DNA of 64,000 bases, from assembly GCF_002775205.1 (NCBI RefSeq), contig NC_036447.1, forward strand, positions 6,250,501 through 6,314,500, given 5' to 3'. The notes under the pieces were generated by a model that was not told where the DNA came from, ran no database searches, and worked only from the letters and a program-made list of their open reading frames with translations. Of this stretch, positions 58,001-64,000 are shown piece after piece (position 1 is the first letter of the stretch; every line of letters begins with the position of its first letter). Made by a program: the position numbers and the translations under genes. This DNA is from Xiphophorus maculatus. Taxonomy: Eukaryota > Chordata > Actinopteri > Cyprinodontiformes > Poeciliidae.

Positions 58001-61000
58001 GTCAGTGTCCATCCTGCTCCGACACGCTTCAAGAACTTAATTTTTACATTCTGGAAAATCAGTATAAAATGATAATCTTCCACTCTTATGTTAATATTCT
58101 GAGACTTTTATAGTAATAAAACAGAAAAGCCTGAAAAAAGATGGAAAACATTACAAGCAGATACAAATTTATTATAGAATATCTAAAAATACACATTTCT
58201 CAACCTTATTCACTGCAGAAACACCAGATCTCATTTCTTGTGCAAATATCTTATTACATTTGAAATAAGACAAAACTAATTTATCTTTGCATCAAGATAT
58301 GAGCTTCTTTTAAGTTAAAAAATTCTTAATATTTATGAAAAAGTACTAGTTCAACTGGCAAATAAATTTACTTATAACAAGACAATTTCTCCATGCTATA
58401 AGTGAAATAATCTGCCAATAGAACTGATCATTTTTCATCAAACAAACTTCTATATCTTGCAGATAAGTTTTAATTCACGTATTTGAATGTGTTTTTGTCA
58501 CTTTTTGTTAAAGTAGTATTTATGTAGACTAAAAGGTACACATTTTTTTATTTTACCCATTTATGTATGCATTTATTTAACTTTTGCTTGCTACTTTATT
58601 TGTTCTACTTTGTAGATTGCAAGACCTTGACACCAATGTTGTCGATGTCTGGTTATTTTTATTTTTATTGTAGCATTGTGATATTTATCTTTGTGTTAAA
58701 AGATCCTCTATGTAATGTTATTTGTTTGAAATAAAGTCAGTTGGTGGAATCCACTAACTCACTCTTTGGTTACCTAGCAACAAGTAACTTGCTCACTCTT
58801 TGGTTACCTAGCAACGGGTAACTGGCGCAGCAGAAGTTTCAGGTTTGGTCTCTGTGACTCATAACTGCCTAAAAATAAGAAAAAACAACCATGTGGAGTG
58901 AAAACTCCCGATAAAACAGGAAAGTTTACGCTACCAGTTTAGCAATATTCAGGTATTTAAAACAAAGTGCTAATTAATAATTATCTATAGACTGATATGA
59001 AATGCTTGTATTGTGATTCGTTTCTCTGCCTTATTGCCCAGCCTGGGTTTTATTCTCCACTGATGTAGTCTTTATAACGGGGTAAAACACATTTTGAAAT
59101 AATAGTTTAAGTTTAAAGGCCTTCTGTTTATTCTTGACTCTGTGCGGTTCCATCAGAGCGAGGAAGAGCTGCAGGCCACACGCTTTGTGCTGCCCGATCC
59201 ACCTGGTACCACCGCCGTCCTGTACAACAAGGAGATGGTGTCGGCCTGCTCAACCGGCACCAGCAGGGCGGCGCTACCAGATGAGAAAATTAGCTTCAAC
59301 TCACCAGGTAAGACTCATTTCTTTCCCCTCTTATATAAACTTATATAAAAAAAAATCATCCAACTGAAAAATGTTAAATTCTTGAAGGAAAGAATATTGA
59401 TGACATCTTTGCTTTGTTTTGAGTTTTATGACATTATTAGAAGAGAGACTAATGAGAGCTTATTAAAATATTAAATTATCTACTCTTGCCTATTCTGCAG
59501 ACTATTGTTAAAAATAAATATTTTATATATTTCTTTGTCGTTATCAGACAGAAGTACAGATATAAATGTGCAGATAAAGAGAAGTTGTTAAAAATATAGT
59601 TGTTTTGATCAGGATTTGACTTTGTGTTGTTTCTCACCACGGTAACATAAAAGGGATTTAAAGGGAAACTGTTATGAAAAATTAATATTTAGCATGTTTT
59701 TGTTTTTCTATTTAGGTTTTTATTTCTTCTAAAAATAAACCCCAGATGCTTGAAAAAACACACCAAGCCGTTTTCTGGAAATATGTTAACGGTTTTCGTG
59801 GAAAATTAGCCATTTCAAAAACCTACTGATTATTAAGTCACACTCAACATGCACTGAGCCGTTACCTAGCAACTACAACCAAACTCAGCCTGTTGCCTAG
59901 CAACCTAAGCTGAGCTCCAGTTCATTTGGTCAGCTTGTTCTAATGCTGTATGAGCTGTACAATGGCTACTGGAAAAGAAAAGTGATGCGACGAGTGTAGG
60001 GAAAGGCATCAATGTGGGGTTTAAGTATAAGCAAACAAATGTGTCTGTCTGTTCAGGTGATGGCATACGTGGAGGAGGCTGCTGCTCCAACCTGCCGGTA
60101 TTTTTCTCCCAGAACAGTGGACTGGTAGCTGTGGTGGCCAGAGAGAGCGCCTCCATCCTTCCAGAGACCATGGAGGATTCGCTGTGCTCCTCGCTGGCTG
60201 CAGCGCCCGAGGTAAAACGACCAAAACACAATCCAATGATCGATATCTCTGAAGGTTTACACCAAGGAAGGATGCGTCTAATTCAGTTGCAGCATGCTAC
60301 TGAAATATAACTTTATTCTTCTGGATGTTTTGCAGCCGGATGTTTCTTGCATTAAAGTGTTTTGAAGCCTTAGTATGTAACTATGTAACTTTTATGAAGA
60401 TATTTTTGTACTAGTTTAAAACTGTCACCGTGACATGATAGTATAACATATCTACCGCAATAACAAATTTTGCTGGACGATAAATTGTCCCAGAAGTTAT
60501 TGCGATAAATGATAATATTGTTGTTTTGAGACCATATTCAAATAATATAATGGTAATAATGGCTTAATAATGGAAGGACCCATTCTCAAAGATCAATAAA
60601 CTTTAAATTAATAAACATTTAACTCTGGAACTGGATGACTTTTTAAATATCCAAAATAACAGAAACAACAAATAAAACGACTTACGTAGTATCTGTAAAC
60701 AAAATTGTCCTTCAAAAAAGCAGCTAGTTGAGACCAAAGCACCAGACTGAAGACTTTTGTTATCTAGTTTTTGGTAGAAAAGAGAAAAACAATAAAATAT
60801 GGAAACGGAAATAATTGAGTTAGCTTTAATTTATCATTCAATTAATTGATTTCTTTTTTATTATCTTATTGTTATTATATCTCCTCCACCTCTTCCCTGT
60901 CAGCTGGAATTACCAAAATTATTTCTACTTGCTAAAATTCGCAATAATGAGAGAAATAATAAGTCTGATTTATTTACGCACTAATGTCTTCTGGCTCTGT

Positions 61001-64000
61001 GTGCCTCCAAACAAACCCTCTATCGCACCGTTTGAGATGTGAAACACTGATTAGAAGCAGGGAAACCTGAAGTAAAGAATTTGGATTGAATCATTTAATC
61101 ACTTTCTTGATATAATTTTTTTTTTCCAGATTTCTGCCATGGAAACACCAACCAGATCAGAGCCCGTTGCTCAGGAGGACAAAACCAAACTGCTGAAGGC
61201 AGCTTTCCTCCAGTTCTGCCGGTATGTCGCTACAAAACAACTATTTCTTACCAACTAATTTCTTTAGATTTTAGTATTCACTGCAGTAATCAGCATTACT
61301 GCATGGATCTGCTTTAAAGTAAAATAAAAAACTGCAGTCATAATAGAATATTAGTGTGATTCCTGTGTTTTCCTTCTCGCTCAGTAACGACCTGGTTGGC
61401 GCCCAGACGGTCACAGACGACCTGTTTGCTGCCGACGCTGATGGAGAGGAAGGAGCTGAGCTGGACGCCGTTGTGGTTCAGATCAACCTGGAACTGGTGG
61501 ACGATTACCCGGCGTCAGACCCTCGCTGGGCCGAGTCTGTCCTCGGCGGTGAGGCGTGCTTTCCATCTTAAAAACTTCATATGGTCCCAATTATTAAACA
61601 ACCGCTACACATTACATTTAGTGAAATACCATCACTAAATTTATTCAGCAACTACATCAAATATGTTGATCAGTGTTGCATGTACTGCTAATCAAAGGCA
61701 GCTCTAATCAGGTGGGTTTTTAGCCTTGATTTAAAGATACTCAGTTTTTCAGCAGTTTTGCTGTTTTCTGGAAGTTTGTTCCAGATTAGAGCAGGATAAA
61801 AAGTGAGTTCTGCTTCTCCATGTTTGGTTCTGATTCTGGGGAATCAAAACTTTTGTCAATATTTTGTTAATGTCAAAAACACACAATTTCTCGATTGCAG
61901 TGTTTCCATCAAATAAAAAACGCAAGAAAAATCACATGTGAATTAGTTTGTTTGTGCAATAAGTCATTAAAAAACATCCAGCGCCATCATCCTCCAACTA
62001 CTTCCTGTGGACTTTTTTGTCATTTCCTCCAGTAGTCATCCGGCTGATGATCACGACTCGTGTGATACAAAAAAACTGTTTCTATTGCAGTTTTGTGAAA
62101 TACAGTAATTTCAATACAGCCAAAAAAAAACACCTCATCCTAGCGCTTGCTGTATTTTCATGAAGTCAATTCACTGTTGTAATTTCAATATACACAATTA
62201 TATGGTCAATGGAAACATAGATGGAGTAGACCAGAACCAGAAGACCTGAATAATCAGGAAGGTTTTTAATGTATTTATGTATTTTAACAACAGTATTTTA
62301 TTTTAGCAGCAGCATTCTGGATCAGCTGCAGCTGTTTGTTAGATTTTTTTAGGCAGACCTGTGAATAGAATAGAATAGAATAGAATAGAATAGAATAGAA
62401 TAGAATAGAATAGAATAGGAGTACTTTATTCATCCCAGCAGGGAAATTACTTCGCAGTTACAGCATAGAGACAAGACACAAGAAGAAACTGTTGCAGAAA
62501 TCAATTTGACTAAAGATAAACACATGAATGAGTTTCTCTAGATTTAGTTGGGACATTAGTCCTCTAATCTTAGAGACAGTTTTCAAGTGATAGAAGACCG
62601 ACTTTGTAACTGCCTTTATGTGACTCTGAAGCTTCAGGTCTCAGATTTCAGGCCTGATCTTTGGTTTCCAGCTCTAATAACTGAAGCTGAAGATGGATCT
62701 TCTTTAGGCCCAAAGATAATAACTTGAATTTCATTTTTTTCTTTGGTTATTTCAGAGAGTGCTGGTTTTCCTCTCACGTCCCTCATCATCCTCCACCAAC
62801 TGGAGGACAAGATGAAGGCTCACTGTTGCTTCATGGACTTCCTGCTCCAGGTATCCTAACTCCGTTCCTCCTCTTCCATGTTGGGTTTCTTCACGTCTCA
62901 CGTTTGACCTGCGGATCAGGTGGGCCTGCTGGACCGACTCAGCCAGGTGACGGTGAGGTCGTCTCCCATGGCAACCCGCCTGCTGCTGTGCGAGCACGCT
63001 GAGAAGCTGCAGGCGGCCATGGTGCTGAAGAACCACCACAACAAACACGCTGAGCTGGTGAACCGGGCCATCAACGTCGCTCTGCAGCGAAGCAACACCG
63101 CGGTGCCGCCCAGCCTCACGGCGGCCGACGTCTTCTTCAGGGAGGTGTGTGTCTGAGGAACTGCTGTTTGGCCGCCGGATGACATTTTAATGATGCAGCG
63201 CAGGGTTGCCCAAAGTGAGGCCCGGGGACCATTTGTGGCCTTTGGACTGATTTTGTGCAGCCCCTGACTGCAATTTAAAAATGATTCAAATTTGTCCCGT
63301 AGATGCAGATGGAGAGTTTTAATTTGTTACCAGCGGAAAATTTGTTACAGACCTCTTTTTTTTTTTTTTACACAGAAACATGTAAAGTACAAGACAAAGT
63401 ATTTGTGTTTTTATAACCAAGTTTTAATAAAAGGTAATCCAAAATGATTTTTTATTCTTTCCTAAACTTGGCTGAAAAGAGCAAGCGTTTTGAAACAAAA
63501 TTACCCAAATTCTGTTCTTATTACTGAAAATGTATTCAGTTGAGCCCAAAAGACACTGAAAACTAAATGTTTTTCTGTTAGAACAGCAAATGGCATATTA
63601 TCATCTTTGTTGAAGAAAAGAAAAATCTTTCAAGACACTCAGAACTTTTGAGAGTAATCTCAGGAAGGAAATTTGCTAGGAAAAAAAAATCTCGTTTTCA
63701 GATTAATATCAGAAATTTCCACCAAAAAAAATCTTTTAAACATTTTTCTAAAGAAATTTTTCCAAGTTTTCCAGAAAATTTCTGATATTAGTCACTTTTT
63801 TTGGTGAAAATTTGCTCCTGATACACAGTTGTAAAAAATCCCTTTCGGGATTTGGACCTACAGTAAATATTGGGCCACTTTATTTGGTTGATTTTGATTT
63901 TTTGTATTTATTTTTTGGGCCGCCATTACTTTTGAGTCTACAGTTTTGGCCCACGGCTAAATGTTTGGACGCCCCTGATGTCGCGTTTTTCCCCAGGTGT
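52067..64000 (+). CDS. nup133: NUP133, 5' part (14 coding exons; gene continues past window)
   Basis: Exons: 52067-52194, 52964-53079, 53574-53677, 54240-54473, 54606-54776, 55662-55817, 56852-56922, 57853-58000, 59157-59307, 60057-60211, 61130-61221, 61385-61548, 62756-62850, 62920-63144, and the first bases of exon 15 from 63997. They join in frame to 670 residues, a little over half of the usual 1150 or so. Residues 1-60 are basic and Ser/Arg/Gly-rich. The beta-propeller covers roughly 60-480 ([34 protein letters not shown]), then the helical part starts ([34 protein letters not shown]). The ALPS-type membrane-curvature loop [20 protein letters not shown] is at about 226-245. NUP133 is a Y-complex scaffold subunit of the nuclear pore. 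The exon 4 donor GTTCGT at 54474 is weak; the other donors are standard. Confidence 0.95.
52475..52690. repeat. MITE fragment (GGACGATAAATTGT family)
   Basis: The words 'ggacgataaattgttccaga' and 'agttattgcgataaatgata' recur at 60465-60860 and, reversed, in 55011-55427. It is a truncated copy in nup133 intron 1. Confidence 0.6.
55011..55427. mobile_element. MITE with TAGGCCTGTC inverted ends
   Basis: The left end TAGGCCTGTCGCAATAA and right end TTATAGTGACAGGCCTA are inverted copies with two mismatches. It is 417 bases with no coding capacity. The flanks do not show a convincing target duplication. It lies in nup133 intron 5. Relatives are at 7560-7975 (nested), 52475-52690 and 60440-60860. 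Confidence 0.7.
56090..56225 (-). mobile_element. L2-type LINE tail fragment
   Basis: Words such as 'gatgggtttttagccttgat' and 'agtttgttccagatttgtag' are the reversed tail of the same LINE as at 1880 and 61680. It lies in nup133 intron 6. Confidence 0.55.
58213..58500. mobile_element. Hairpin MITE, right arm shortened
   Basis: It begins 'cactgcagaaacaccagatc', with arms 'ctggcaaataaatttactta' and 'agtgaaataatctgccaata' around a centre near 58390. It breaks off after 'cttctatatcttgcaga'. It lies in nup133 intron 8. Confidence 0.6.
58769..58815. repeat. Tandem pair of X-box-like palindromes
   Basis: GTTACCTAGCAAC occurs at 58769-58781 and again at 58803-58815, inside a 34-base tandem unit. 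Two more lie at 59861-59873 and 59892-59904 (GTTGCCTAGCAAC). All fit the RFX-factor X-box shape. The setting is intronic (nup133 introns 8 and 9). Confidence 0.6.
60440..60860. repeat. MITE fragment (GGACGATAAATTGT family)
   Basis: It shares 'ggacgataaattgtcccaga' and 'gttattgcgataaatgata' with the copy at 52475. Its right part is the reverse of the left half of the element at 55011. It lies in nup133 intron 10. Confidence 0.6.
61680..62720 (-). mobile_element. L2-type LINE 3' fragment, interrupted by another element
   Basis: 61690-61840 and 62220-62720 are minus-strand L2 LINE 3' sequence. Their words include 'gaagtttgttccagattag', 'agcagcattctggatcagct' and 'ttcaggcctgatctttggtt'. About 61850-62220 between them is a piece of the TAGCTGCGTTT element family found whole at 39527-40188. 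So one element inserted in another, inside nup133 intron 12. Confidence 0.6.
62359..62418. repeat. (TAGAA)n microsatellite
   Basis: About twelve pure copies of the pentamer AATAG/TAGAA, within the L2 LINE fragment. Confidence 0.95.
63201..63977. mobile_element. hAT-like element filling nup133 intron 14
   Basis: The left end CAGGGTTGCCCAAA and right end TTTGGACGCCCCTG are inverted copies of a typical hAT terminus. Flanks ATGCAGCG (63193-63200) and ATGTCGCG (63978-63985) match at six of eight bases. The interior contains a TTTCTAGAAA-type degenerate array at 63650-63800. No transposase is present. It takes up 777 of the 852 bases of the intron. Confidence 0.75.

Overview
This 64 kb window is vertebrate nuclear DNA, almost certainly from a teleost fish. 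The genes are split by GT-AG introns, the AT-rich background is full of fish-type DNA transposons and short LINE fragments, and the proteins match vertebrate families. I cannot fix the species. The repeat flavour recalls livebearers and killifishes, but that is only an impression.

Layout, left to right. (1) Bases 1-3500: repeat-rich intergenic DNA. (2) 3537-11236, plus strand: a six-exon gene for a small type I membrane protein with one scavenger-receptor-like domain and a CD5-type cytoplasmic tail. (3) 11.2-20.9 kb: repeat-rich intergenic DNA with palindromic elements and one doubtful histidine-rich exon. (4) 20928-25308, minus strand: a four-exon C2H2 zinc-finger gene with a coiled-coil N terminus, a likely NRF1 promoter site and SUMO-type motifs. 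(5) 26546-44311, minus strand: a complete 20-exon calpain, best read as capn9 (688 residues, intact Cys-His-Asn triad). (6) 47789-50603, minus strand: complete taf5l, a SAGA/PCAF-complex WD40 subunit. (7) 52067 to the window end, plus strand: the first 14 coding exons (670 residues) of nup133, a scaffold nucleoporin, head-to-head with taf5l. TAF5L, NUP133 and CAPN9 all lie in human 1q42, so the right-hand two thirds looks like a conserved vertebrate block. From what I know, CD5 is not in that human region.

The genes do not form one pathway. The proteins act at the T-cell surface (CD5-like), in transcription (zinc finger, TAF5L), in gut-type calcium-dependent proteolysis (CAPN9) and in the nuclear pore (NUP133). 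taf5l and nup133 probably share a promoter region.

The rest is mobile DNA: hAT-like elements with 8-base target duplications, a mariner relic, several families of near-perfect hairpin elements, L2-type LINE 3' fragments, an LTR-like segment, and a 20-base minisatellite with a 232-base higher-order period. I found no convincing new multi-gene system. The best leads are the single-domain CD5-like receptor, transposon ends sitting 18-28 bases from splice sites, a minisatellite that abuts and resembles a capn9 3' splice site, an element filled with short palindromes, and a possible three-codon upstream ORF in taf5l that ends on the main start codon.
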